From NCBI GenBank assembly GCA_964519035.1, contig CAZFKZ010000026.1, forward strand, positions 1 through 27,473: a stretch of 27,473 nucleotides of DNA, in the 5' to 3' direction. The notes under the pieces are model-generated. The model was not told where the DNA came from and did no database searches. It saw only the letters and a list, made by a program, of their open reading frames with translations. Positions 6,828-14,745 of the stretch are shown in pieces (within the stretch, counting starts at the first letter, position 1; each line of letters starts with the position of its first letter). This DNA is from CAJJBL01 sp964519035. Its GTDB lineage: Bacteria > Pseudomonadota > Alphaproteobacteria > Puniceispirillales > Marisalimonadaceae. Made by a program: the position numbers and the translations under genes.

Positions 6828-8051
6828 ATGAATGGAGTTATAGAAAAGCAGCCCTTAAGTGGGATTAAAGTATTAGATCTCACTAGGGTACTAGCGGGCC
6901 CTTTATGCACCCAATATTTAGGCGACTTAGGTGCAGAAATTATAAAAGTTGAAAATCCTTTAAAAGGAGATGACACAAGATCTTGGGGCCCTCCATTTGA
7001 TAAAAAAATGTCTGCATATTTTTTAGGTGTAAATAGAAATAAGAAAAGTATTACTTTAGATTTTAAAAAACCGGAAGGTCTTGAAATTTTAAAAAAGCTT
7101 TTAAAAAAATCTGATGTTGTAATTGATAATTTTAAACCAGGTTTTTGGACTAAAGTTGGCCTAGATGAAGAATGGTTTAAAAAAAACGCAAAACAAATTG
7201 TAAGAAACTCAATCACTGGTTATGGAGACCTTGGTCCCCAAGGTGGCCGACCAGGTTATGATTTTTTACTTCAAGCTGAGTCTGGCTTAATGAAAATAAC
7301 TGGTGAACCTTATGGAAATCCAATGAAATTAGGTGTTGCAATTGTAGATATTGTGACAGGATTAAATTCAGTAATTTCAGTTTTGGCAGGTTTGTTATTC
7401 AAAAATAGAAATCTTGATTCATCCATATTAACAGAAGTTAATCTTTATAATACAGGAATTTTTTTATTAGCTAATGTTGCTTCAAATCACCTTGCTTCTG
7501 GAGAAGAATCTGGTCGTTATGGTAATGGTCACCCAAATATTGTTCCATATAATTTATTTCAAACGAAAGAAGGTGAAATAGCTATTAGTGTTGGAAATGA
7601 CAACCAATTCAAAATATTCTCAAATTTAATGGGTTATCCTGAATGGGCTAATGATGAAGAATTCAAAACAAATGAAAATAGAGTTATTAATAGAATTAAA
7701 ATTGAAGCATTAATAACTAATGCTCTTAAAAATAATTCAGCTGATTTTTGGTATGAGGAACTTTTAAAAGCAAATATTCCAACAGCAATAGTCAGAAGTG
7801 TAAGTAACGCTTTAAGTAATAAGCAAACATTAGAAAATGAAATGGTTAAGGAAATTCAACATGCAAATGGAGGAATTTTTAAATCTGTTAATATTCCTAT
7901 GTCATTAAATAATAAAAGAGGTTTAGATCACCCTCTGCACCCTCCGCGTTTAGGAGAAAATTCATATGAAATTTTGAGCAAAATTTTAAATTTTTCTGAT
8001 GAAGATTTCTATAAACTTTGTCAAAAAGGAGTGACAACCGATGGTAGATAA
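6828..8051 (+). CDS. Family III (CaiB/BaiF) CoA transferase
   Basis: A 407-residue CoA transferase that moves CoA between carboxylic acids through an aspartyl-CoA anhydride. The N-terminal signature GIKVLDLTRVLAGPLCTQYLGDLGAEIIKVE (given here by its ends: residues 12-42) is classic, and the catalytic aspartate is Asp174 in IVDIVTGL. PGYDFLLQAESG (142-153) and HPPRLGE near the C-terminus also fit. The length is normal. It starts 6 bp after the crotonase stop without an obvious ribosome site, suggesting translational coupling, and its last 11 bases overlap the following gene. It probably activates the acid that the neighbouring VOC and crotonase proteins process. Donor and acceptor acids cannot be predicted. 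Confidence 0.9.
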   Translation: MNGVIEKQPLSGIKVLDLTRVLAGPLCTQYLGDLGAEIIKVENPLKGDDTRSWGPPFDKKMSAYFLGVNRNKKSITLDFKKPEGLEILKKLLKKSDVVIDNFKPGFWTKVGLDEEWFKKNAKQIVRNSITGYGDLGPQGGRPGYDFLLQAESGLMKITGEPYGNPMKLGVAIVDIVTGLNSVISVLAGLLFKNRNLDSSILTEVNLYNTGIFLLANVASNHLASGEESGRYGNGHPNIVPYNLFQTKEGEIAISVGNDNQFKIFSNLMGYPEWANDEEFKTNENRVINRIKIEALITNALKNNSADFWYEELLKANIPTAIVRSVSNALSNKQTLENEMVKEIQHANGGIFKSVNIPMSLNNKRGLDHPLHPPRLGENSYEILSKILNFSDEDFYKLCQKGVTTDGR

Positions 8052-9192
8052 AAATTATAATGAAAAATTCGTTAAAATATTAGTTATAAAAGATATAAGT
8101 CTTATGACAATGAAAATCCCTCTTAAAAAACCAATTAAGATGTCTGGTATTACAGTTTCTTACGCTGAAAATTTATTTATTAAAATTATTGATGAAACTG
8201 GTATTTTTGGGTGGGGAGAGGCATCTTCAGCACCTACAATGACAGGCGAGTTTGCTGAAGGAATGTTTGCTGCAGCGTCATTTTTAAAACCCCAATTAAT
8301 TGGTAAAAAAATATCTTGTTTGGAAGACTTAAATTTATTAAAAAAATTACCTATATACGAAAATAAAGGTACTATTTCTGCCTATGAAATAGCCTTGATC
8401 GATTTAATTTCTAAACTTAATAATATACCTATTAATAGTCTAATAGCGCACCCTTTAAGAAAAAAAATTCCTATTATTCAGATGGTTGCAGGACAAAGTT
8501 TAGATGAAGAAATAGACAATTTACAATACGCTATTAGTAAAGGTTTTACTCGATTTAAAATAAAAATTGGTTCAAGTGGGAATTATTTAAATGATTTAGA
8601 CCGTTGTAAAAATATAATTAAATCTTCTGGTAGCAGTTGTATTTTTTCAGCTGATGCAAATGAAGGTTATGATTTTAAAGATGCCTTAGCATTTTCTGAA
8701 AAAGCAAAAGAAGTAGGTTTAACCTTTTTTGAACAACCAATATCAGCAAAAAACTTAATGGAAATGACCAACATTACTTCTAAAAGTAGTGTTCCTGTAT
8801 GTTCAGATGAAGGTGTTCATTCAATAAATGATATCAAATATATAGTAGATAATAAATCATCTAATGGAGTTAGTTTAAAAACTATCAAACTTGGTGGTAT
8901 GTTAGATGTATTAAAGTGTGCAAATTATGCCTTTATAAATAGCTTGCATGTCAATTTAGCTGGAAAGGTTGCTGAGACATCTATTTCAAGTTTAGCAATT
9001 GCACATTTAGCATGTTGCATTCCTCAAATGGATTGGGATTTAAGCATTACTAATCAATACCTTAAAGAAGATCCCGTTCTTAAACCGTTAGAAATTGTAA
9101 ATGGACATATCGAATTAGAAAACAATATTGGATTAGGTACTGAGATTGATGAGAAAATAGCATCAAAATATATTCAACTTTTTGAAAAATAA
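8041..9192 (+). CDS. Enolase-superfamily enzyme (muconate lactonizing / mandelate racemase group)
   Basis: A 383-residue member of the enolase superfamily, which abstracts a proton alpha to a carboxylate using a Mg2+ site. The KxK motif is at Lys173-Lys175 (FKIKIG). Metal ligands are Asp205 (SADANEG), Glu231 (FFEQPI) and Asp256 (CSDEG). A second-side lysine, Lys280 or Lys283, lies in VSLKTIKLGG. Lysines on both faces place it with the muconate lactonizing subgroup (cycloisomerases, o-succinylbenzoate synthase, N-acylamino acid racemase, dipeptide epimerase) rather than with sugar-acid dehydratases. It overlaps the CoA transferase by 11 bp and is followed by a peptide-type transporter. A DWD triplet (330-333 region) loosely recalls the DxD of dipeptide epimerases, but this is not enough to assign that activity. 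Confidence 0.84.
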   Translation: MVDKNYNEKFVKILVIKDISLMTMKIPLKKPIKMSGITVSYAENLFIKIIDETGIFGWGEASSAPTMTGEFAEGMFAAASFLKPQLIGKKISCLEDLNLLKKLPIYENKGTISAYEIALIDLISKLNNIPINSLIAHPLRKKIPIIQMVAGQSLDEEIDNLQYAISKGFTRFKIKIGSSGNYLNDLDRCKNIIKSSGSSCIFSADANEGYDFKDALAFSEKAKEVGLTFFEQPISAKNLMEMTNITSKSSVPVCSDEGVHSINDIKYIVDNKSSNGVSLKTIKLGGMLDVLKCANYAFINSLHVNLAGKVAETSISSLAIAHLACCIPQMDWDLSITNQYLKEDPVLKPLEIVNGHIELENNIGLGTEIDEKIASKYIQLFEK

Positions 9193-9205
9193 ATTAATAA
9201 TTTAT

Positions 9206-9222
9206 TATCATTATTAATGATA
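9206..9222. repeat. Short AT-rich hairpin after the enolase-superfamily gene
   Basis: TATCATT and AATGATA form a 7-bp stem with a 3-base loop, 14 bp after the stop codon. There is no following T-run, so terminator function is doubtful. The rest of the 199-bp gap 9193-9391 contains no gene. Confidence 0.3.
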
Positions 9223-9293
9223 TAAAATATCTTAATTTATCATTTAATATTTTATTTGAGTTACTTTAGTGTAAAGTTAATATTTTTTTTAAA

Positions 9294-9323
9294 TTGACTC
9301 TGGTTAATTTATAACAAAATATT
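9294..9323 (+). promoter_or_regulatory. Candidate promoter for the solute-binding protein gene
   Basis: TTGACT (9294-9299), close to the -35 consensus, is followed 18 bp later by AATATT (9318-9323). The -10 match is poor, but this is the best -35 box in the gap and would give a leader of about 60 bases. Confidence 0.35.
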
Positions 9324-9391
9324 AATAACGATAATTCTTTATTAATTGGGGATTTTTAATAAAGTTTAACTTTTATAATTAGGAGGATATA

Positions 9392-10972
9392 TTGCTTAAT
9401 TTAAAAAAAAGCATAGTAGGAGTTCTTGCTCTTACAACATTCGCCCTCAGTAGCTCGATAGCATTATCTGCTTCTTGCCCTAAAACTGGCGGTGTTTTAA
9501 AATATGGAGTTAAAGCCGAACCACCAACTTACGATATGCATGGAACAAATTCTTATGCTGTTAATCACTTTGTAGCTCAACATTACTCTACTTTATTAAC
9601 TTTTGATTGGGATAAGTTTCCTAAATTAGAAGGTGATGTTGCAGATAGTTGGAATCAATCATCTGATGGTTTGACTTATACTTTCAAAATCAAAAAAGGA
9701 ATTAAGTTTCATGACGGAACACCATTAACATCAGCTGATGTAAAAGCTTCTTATGATAGGCTTAAAAGCCCACCTAAAGGTGTGATATCTGTAAGAAAGG
9801 CTTTGTTCTCTGCTATTCAAAGCATAAGTACTCCAGATAGTGATACAGTTGTGTTTAAATTAAGTAAACCTGATGCTTTTATGATGAGTGGCTTTGCTTC
9901 TCCATTTAATGCTATTTATTCAGCAAAGGATATAGCAAAGGATCCAAAATTTCATATTAAAAACATAAATGGAACTGGACCTTATAAATTTGCTGGTCAT
10001 AAATCAGGTGAAGCTTGGAAAGCTGTAAGATATGACGGTTTTCATCATGGTGATAATTGTCTAGATGCTACAGAAGGCTATCGAATTAAGAAACTTGGTG
10101 AGCCATTAATAGGTGGTCAAATTGATGCTGAGTGGAGAGGCACTGCTCCTCCTGAAAGAATCATGTTAAAGAAAGAAATGGGAGATAAAGTAACATTTCA
10201 AGCTAAAACACTGATGACAGCATGGGTTGTATCTTTGAACAGTAAAACTAAGGCTTTTCAAAATCAAAAAGTTAGACAAGCTTTAAATATGTGTATTGAT
10301 AGACATGCCGGACTTAAAACTTTAGCTAAAATAACCTTTGTAGCCCCTCGTCCTTCTGGATTTTTATTATATGGAACAGAGTATGCTCTCCCTGATGAAG
10401 AGTTATTTCAAATACCCGGTTTTACAAAAGATATTGCATCTAGTCGAAAAAAAGCTATGAAAATGTTAAAAGAAGCAGGAGCTGATGGTCTTGAATTCAC
10501 TTATAGTAATAGAGCTGTTTCTCATCCATATGATCATATTGCTATTTGGTTGATGTCTGAATGGAAAAAGTGTGGATTAAAACCTAAAATGATAACTAAC
10601 CCAACTTCAAAATTTGTTAAAATTAGAAGAGAAGGTGGTTTCGATGCTACTATTGATTGGGCACCGTCATTTTTACCAGATCCTACATTAATGCATTTTA
10701 AATACATTTCAGCTGACAGAACTGCTTCAAACTACTCTAAATCTACTGATAGAGAGTTAGATAGATTGTTTGATGCACAAGCTGGCGAAACTGATGTAGC
10801 TAAAAGAAAAGCAATTGTTCATGAATTTGAGAAAAAAGCTCTCATAAGTTCTTGGGTGCTTCCTGTTACTTATACAGACAGAGTTATAGCTTTAAATAGT
10901 AAAGTAAAAGGCTATAAAATTGCATTTTCTCATATTTTAAATAACACATGGAGAGGTGTTTATTTAGATTAA
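9392..10972 (+). CDS. Periplasmic solute-binding protein, ABC family 5 (peptide/nickel/opine type)
   Basis: A 526-residue extracytoplasmic receptor that feeds substrate to a DppBC-type importer. The start is TTG at 9392, supported by a perfect AGGAGG site 5 bases upstream. Residues 1-27 form a Sec signal peptide (KKS, hydrophobic core, cut near ALSA). The Cys at about residue 29 lacks a lipobox Leu at -3, so a soluble periplasmic protein is favoured. Family 5 marks are visible: GGVLKYGVKAEPPTYD, the stretch YTFKIKKGIKFHDGTPLTSADV (given by its ends: about 91-112) and NGTGPYKF. The length matches DppA/OppA relatives. It is followed by an intrinsic terminator and then two permease genes, the usual arrangement for making more binding protein than permease. 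The ligand is unknown; peptides, opines, sugars and other oligomers are all carried by this family. Confidence 0.88.
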   Translation: MLNLKKSIVGVLALTTFALSSSIALSASCPKTGGVLKYGVKAEPPTYDMHGTNSYAVNHFVAQHYSTLLTFDWDKFPKLEGDVADSWNQSSDGLTYTFKIKKGIKFHDGTPLTSADVKASYDRLKSPPKGVISVRKALFSAIQSISTPDSDTVVFKLSKPDAFMMSGFASPFNAIYSAKDIAKDPKFHIKNINGTGPYKFAGHKSGEAWKAVRYDGFHHGDNCLDATEGYRIKKLGEPLIGGQIDAEWRGTAPPERIMLKKEMGDKVTFQAKTLMTAWVVSLNSKTKAFQNQKVRQALNMCIDRHAGLKTLAKITFVAPRPSGFLLYGTEYALPDEELFQIPGFTKDIASSRKKAMKMLKEAGADGLEFTYSNRAVSHPYDHIAIWLMSEWKKCGLKPKMITNPTSKFVKIRREGGFDATIDWAPSFLPDPTLMHFKYISADRTASNYSKSTDRELDRLFDAQAGETDVAKRKAIVHEFEKKALISSWVLPVTYTDRVIALNSKVKGYKIAFSHILNNTWRGVYLD

Positions 10973-10984
10973 AACATTAAACTT

Positions 10985-11024
10985 CAAAGTAGGGCTTTAT
11001 GCCCTACTTTGCTTTCATTTTTTA
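10985..11024 (+). terminator. Intrinsic terminator between binding-protein and permease genes
   Basis: An 11-bp perfect stem CAAAGTAGGGC / GCCCTACTTTG with a TTTAT loop is followed by CTTTCATTTTTT. It lies 13 bp after the binding-protein stop and 29 bp before the DppB-like start, so it most likely attenuates read-through. Confidence 0.85.
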
Positions 11025-11052
11025 ATTTCCCGAAAATAGGTCAAATAATAAT

Positions 11053-12006
11053 ATGCTAAAGTATGCGCTTAAACGTATTTTGTTAATGTTTCCAACATTA
11101 ATAGCTGTTGCTGTGATTGTATTCCTTGTGTTAAGAGTCGTTCCAGGAGACATTGTGGAACTTAAGCTTACTGCTGAAGGTGGCGAAGTTACACTAGAGC
11201 AAATTGAAGAAGAAAAAACTAGACTGGGTTTAAATGACCCGATGCATATTCAATTTTATAAATATATGACAGGTATTCCCAGAGGAGATTTAGGGATTTC
11301 TCTTTGGACAGAGAGGCCTGTAGCAGACGAAATAAGTGCAAGAATTGGTTTGTCCTTTGAGTTAGCAATTTTATCAACAATATTAGCCGTTTTAATAGCT
11401 TTTCCATTAGGTACATTATCAGCTTTGTTTAGGGGAACAGGTCTTGATTATGTAATAAGGATTATTACTATTGGAGGAATTGCAGTACCTTCTTTTTGGT
11501 TAGGAATGCTTTTGATAATGCTTGTTTTATCGTTTGGCAAACTTCCACCCCTTGGAACTGTAAGTTTATTTGTAGATCCACTAACTAATTTTAATCAAAT
11601 GATCTGGCCGGCAATTTCTGTTGGGTATCGTTATACCTCAGTTGTAGCTAGAATTTTAAGATCATCTATATTAGAAGTTTTATCAGAAGATTATATCAGA
11701 ACAGCTAGAGCTAAGGGTCTCTTTGAAAGAGTTGTTATAGTAAAGCATGGTATGAGAAACGCCTTACTTCCAACAATAACAGTTATAGGGCTTGAATTTG
11801 CTTTTTTGTTAGGTGGTTTAGTTGTAACTGAGTCTGTTTTTAACCTAAATGGCATTGGTAAATTATTTATAGATAGCGTTGTAAGAAATGATCTTAATTT
11901 ACTTCAAGGTTTAGTCTTAACTGTTGCAACCTCATTTGTATTTGTTAATTTAATTGTCGATTTGTGCTATGCAGCACTAGATCCAAGAATAAGGTATCAA
12001 TCATGA
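11053..12006 (+). CDS. DppB-type ABC transporter permease
   Basis: A 317-residue inner-membrane permease with six predicted membrane segments. The N-terminus KYALKRILLMFPTLIAV and VPGD are typical of DppB/OppB. The coupling EAA loop is visible around residue 215-240 (YIRTARAKGLFERVV, HGMRNALLPT). The C-terminal ESVFNLNGIGKLF also matches the family. It pairs with the DppC-type permease, whose ATG overlaps this gene's TGA in an ATGA junction. Together with the preceding binding protein it forms the membrane part of a peptide-type importer. No ATP-binding subunit gene follows. Confidence 0.92.
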   Translation: MLKYALKRILLMFPTLIAVAVIVFLVLRVVPGDIVELKLTAEGGEVTLEQIEEEKTRLGLNDPMHIQFYKYMTGIPRGDLGISLWTERPVADEISARIGLSFELAILSTILAVLIAFPLGTLSALFRGTGLDYVIRIITIGGIAVPSFWLGMLLIMLVLSFGKLPPLGTVSLFVDPLTNFNQMIWPAISVGYRYTSVVARILRSSILEVLSEDYIRTARAKGLFERVVIVKHGMRNALLPTITVIGLEFAFLLGGLVVTESVFNLNGIGKLFIDSVVRNDLNLLQGLVLTVATSFVFVNLIVDLCYAALDPRIRYQS

Positions 12007-12908
12007 GCACAGAGAGTTCTATATCTTTAACTTTGAAACAACCAAGTAAAAGAACTTTTTTAGATTTTATAAAACAGCAACCTTTAGGTTTTATAGGTTT
12101 AGTTTTAATAGTAATTATGTTTACTTGTGCTATTTTTGCCCCTCAAGTAGCCCCTTATAACCCCGAAGATATAGATTTTGAAGCTTCTCCTGCACTTGGT
12201 GGAGGTGAACCTTCATGGGAACATCTACTTGGCGGAGATGCTTTTGGTAGAGATATTCTTTCGAGGTTAATATATGGAGCTCGTACAGCACTATCAATTG
12301 GATTTTTTTCAGCAATGTTAGGTTGTACTCTTGGTGCTATTATCGGAACTACCTCTGCATATTTTGGTGGTAAAGTTGACTTAATTATTCAACGTTTAAT
12401 AGACTTAATGTTATCTTTTCCAATTGTTGTTTTGGCTATAGTTGTTATAGCTATATTTCCTAAAACAGTTGTTGCAGGTATTGATGTAAATGTGATCATA
12501 GCAATTGCAATTCCATTTACACCAAAAGTTGCTCGTGTAATTAGAGCTCAGGCTCTTACATTAGTAACACTTCCATATATAGATGCTGCAAAAGCCGCCG
12601 GTTTTAGTTCTAAAAGAATTATATTTAGACATTTAATTCCAAATGTTTCTGCACCATTTTTGATAATGTTAACTGCTTTTATTGGTCAAGCTATTTTGTT
12701 AGAAGCTAGTCTTTCTTACTTAGGCCTAGGTGTTGTAGAGCCTACACCATCTTGGGGATTAATGTTGTCAGGTGTAAATAGTGACTATTATAGAACTGCA
12801 CCTTGGATGATAATTTATCCTGGTGTTGCTGTAAGTATTGCTGTTTTTTCATTTAATTTACTAGGTGATAGCTTACGTGATTGGTTAGATCCTAAACTAA
12901 AATTATAG
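12003..12908 (+). CDS. DppC-type ABC transporter permease
   Basis: A permease of 301 residues when started at the ATG at 12003, which overlaps the previous stop as ATGA; an in-frame upstream extension to 11964 would lie inside the DppB-like gene and is not favoured. Features are the DppC N-terminal segment KQQPLGFIGLVLIVIM, the periplasmic LLGGDAFGRDILSRLIYGAR motif region, five to six membrane segments, the EAA loop AKAAGFSSKRIIFRHLIPN and the ending SYLGLG followed by WGLML. The gene ends 7 bp before a beta-hydroxyacid dehydrogenase rather than before DppD/DppF ATPases, which is unusual. Confidence 0.92.
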   Translation: MSTESSISLTLKQPSKRTFLDFIKQQPLGFIGLVLIVIMFTCAIFAPQVAPYNPEDIDFEASPALGGGEPSWEHLLGGDAFGRDILSRLIYGARTALSIGFFSAMLGCTLGAIIGTTSAYFGGKVDLIIQRLIDLMLSFPIVVLAIVVIAIFPKTVVAGIDVNVIIAIAIPFTPKVARVIRAQALTLVTLPYIDAAKAAGFSSKRIIFRHLIPNVSAPFLIMLTAFIGQAILLEASLSYLGLGVVEPTPSWGLMLSGVNSDYYRTAPWMIIYPGVAVSIAVFSFNLLGDSLRDWLDPKLKL

Positions 12909-12915
12909 ATGATTA

Positions 12916-13776
12916 ATGAACAAAAATTTGAAAATTTCAATTGTTGGTCTCGGCAATATGGGAATTGGAATTTACAAAAGATTAACTGAAAATGGATTTA
13001 CGATTTATGGTTATGACAAAAAAACTTCTAATAACAAATTAATACCTAAACATTTAATAAATAATATTGATGATATTTTAAGTTCATCTGACTTAATCTT
13101 TTTTGCCGTTCCGTCTAATAAAGAGATTTCATCTATTATAAATAAAAAAAATATTAAAGAAAATGCAATCCTAATTGATTTAACTACATCTGATCCTAAA
13201 TCTACTATTAAACTTCATAAGAAACTTCAATTACAAAATATTCACTACTATGATGCTGCAATGTCTGGTGGAGCAACAGGTGCTATTAATGGAACCCTGA
13301 CACTAATGATAGGTGCTAAAGAATATGAATTAAAAAGTATCGGAAATATTTTTGCTAAAATGGCATCTAATGTTTTTTATTATGGAGAACCAGGAACAGG
13401 CCATTTAATGAAATTACTTCATAATTCAGTTTGTCATGGAATTTTTATGATGATGTGTGAAGTAGGCAATCTTGCAGAAGAATCTGGAATATCTATAAAA
13501 GATTTAATAAACACATTTAATTGCTCTAATGCTAGAAGCTATATTTCTCAAGAAAGGTTCCCAAACCATATCCTTAATAAAAAATATAATGGAAGATCTA
13601 TAATTAATAATTTACAAAAAGATTTAAACATGGCTCAAAATTATTCTAAAACAAAGAGAACGAGCAGCCACTATATAACTATGACTGATGACTTATTAAA
13701 AAATTTTGATGAATCATTAAAGAACAATGATTTTACTGAAATTTATAAACTCTGGAATAAAAATATTAATAAGTAG
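12916..13776 (+). CDS. 3-hydroxyisobutyrate dehydrogenase-family oxidoreductase (first copy)
   Basis: A 286-residue beta-hydroxyacid dehydrogenase that oxidises a 3-hydroxy acid, or reduces the semialdehyde, with NAD(P). The nucleotide fold is shown by VGLGNMG (10-16) and Asp34 at the end of the second strand (YGYDKK), which favours NAD. The substrate loop DAAMSGGATGA (113-123) and the catalytic lysine Lys166 with Asn170 (MKLLHN) are present. Length is normal. It follows the DppC-type permease by 7 bp, so it is probably read from the same transcript, and it ends 3 bp from the stop of an opposite-strand paralogous gene. Family candidates include 3-hydroxyisobutyrate, tartronate semialdehyde and sulfolactaldehyde reductases; the sequence does not decide. 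Confidence 0.87.
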   Translation: MNKNLKISIVGLGNMGIGIYKRLTENGFTIYGYDKKTSNNKLIPKHLINNIDDILSSSDLIFFAVPSNKEISSIINKKNIKENAILIDLTTSDPKSTIKLHKKLQLQNIHYYDAAMSGGATGAINGTLTLMIGAKEYELKSIGNIFAKMASNVFYYGEPGTGHLMKLLHNSVCHGIFMMMCEVGNLAEESGISIKDLINTFNCSNARSYISQERFPNHILNKKYNGRSIINNLQKDLNMAQNYSKTKRTSSHYITMTDDLLKNFDESLKNNDFTEIYKLWNKNINK

Positions 13777-13789
13777 ATATTATCTGCTT
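13771..13789. terminator. Possible weak bidirectional hairpin over converging stop codons
   Basis: AAGTAGAT and ATCTGCTT form an 8-bp stem including one G-T pair around a 3-base loop, spanning the stop codons of both converging dehydrogenase genes. There is only a poor T-run on either side. Confidence 0.3.
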
Positions 13790-14673
13790 ATATTTGCATT
13801 CTTTTCAAGAACCTTTAAAATAGAAGCGGCATCTTTGTCAAAATGACCTTGTGCGACTGCTGCATAATAATATTGAAGAGCTACTTGGTAAATTGGTAGT
13901 GGTACCATATATTTTTTAGATAAATCAGTTATAAAAGTAGAATCTTTTATGGGCGTAGAAAAGTTCATACCCTCTTTTTCATAATCTTCTTCAACCATTA
14001 ATTTCCCTCTGCTCTCAAAAACGCCAGAAGATGAAAAGGTTCCACTAATTGCATCATAAATCATCTCAGGATCTAACCCAGATTTTATTCCTAGTGCCAT
14101 AACTTCGCCTGCAACAGCGTTATGAACTAAATTCAATATATTCCCAATTAATTTCATTTTAGTGCCGTTACCAAATTCACCAACATCAGTAACTTTTGTA
14201 CAAAACACTTCTAAGATTTCTTTTATTAAATCTTTATTATTATTTTCTCCACTAAGATAAGCAGAAAGTTTACCTTCAAGTGCAGCTAATCTATTTCCAG
14301 ATAGTGGTGCATCAAATAAAGTTATATTTTTTTGTAATAAAATTTCTTTTGCGTTTAATTTACAATCAATAGGTAAAGTTGATGTTTCTATAATTATTAA
14401 ATCTTGATTATTATTATTCTTTAAATTGTTGGCTGTATCTATCAGACTTTTTTCAGATGGCAAAGATAGTAAGATATAACGATTATCTATTACCAAAGAA
14501 TCTAAAGTTTCATATATAACAATTTTTTTTTTAGCAACCTTTTCTAAAGATTTTCTTGATATATCATAACCTGAAATTTGAATATTTTTATTTATAAAGT
14601 TTTCTGCAATTGCAGACCCTAAAACTCCCAAACCTACAATACCTATACCTTCTTTATTTGACAAAACTTTCAC
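13780..14673 (-). CDS. 3-hydroxyisobutyrate dehydrogenase-family oxidoreductase (second copy)
   Basis: A 297-residue beta-hydroxyacid dehydrogenase on the minus strand. It has VGLGVLG (13-19), Asp37 after the second strand, the substrate loop DAPLSGNRLAALEGK (121-135) and the catalytic Lys174 with Asn178 (MKLIGN). The substrate loop differs from the first copy: SGG is replaced by SGN, so the specificity is probably different. A GGAGT ribosome site precedes the ATG. The gene is divergent from the isochorismatase-family gene across a 72-bp promoter region, and convergent with the other dehydrogenase. Low overall similarity between the two copies argues against a recent duplication. Confidence 0.86.
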   Translation of the reverse strand: MKVLSNKEGIGIVGLGVLGSAIAENFINKNIQISGYDISRKSLEKVAKKKIVIYETLDSLVIDNRYILLSLPSEKSLIDTANNLKNNNNQDLIIIETSTLPIDCKLNAKEILLQKNITLFDAPLSGNRLAALEGKLSAYLSGENNNKDLIKEILEVFCTKVTDVGEFGNGTKMKLIGNILNLVHNAVAGEVMALGIKSGLDPEMIYDAISGTFSSSGVFESRGKLMVEEDYEKEGMNFSTPIKDSTFITDLSKKYMVPLPIYQVALQYYYAAVAQGHFDKDAASILKVLEKNANISR

Positions 14674-14745
14674 TTTAACTCCTAATAATTTTGTAGTTAA
14701 TATTATAACAATATTAATATATTTTTAATATGAAAGGAATTTAAA

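Noticed and set aside
6818..7216. A 132-codon open frame on the minus strand across the crotonase-CoA transferase junction
   Set aside because: It is antisense to the well-supported CoA transferase N-terminus with its family signature and has no ribosome site or recognisable domain.
8041..9192. Dipeptide epimerase based on position next to a peptide transporter and a DWD triplet
   Set aside because: The DxD of dipeptide epimerases is not convincingly aligned, and the surrounding genes form a CoA-thioester module, so only the enolase subgroup is claimed.
11964..12002. Upstream extension of the DppC-type permease to a TTG at 11964
   Set aside because: It would lie inside the DppB gene, gives a non-family N-terminus, and the ATG at 12003 forms the usual ATGA overlap.
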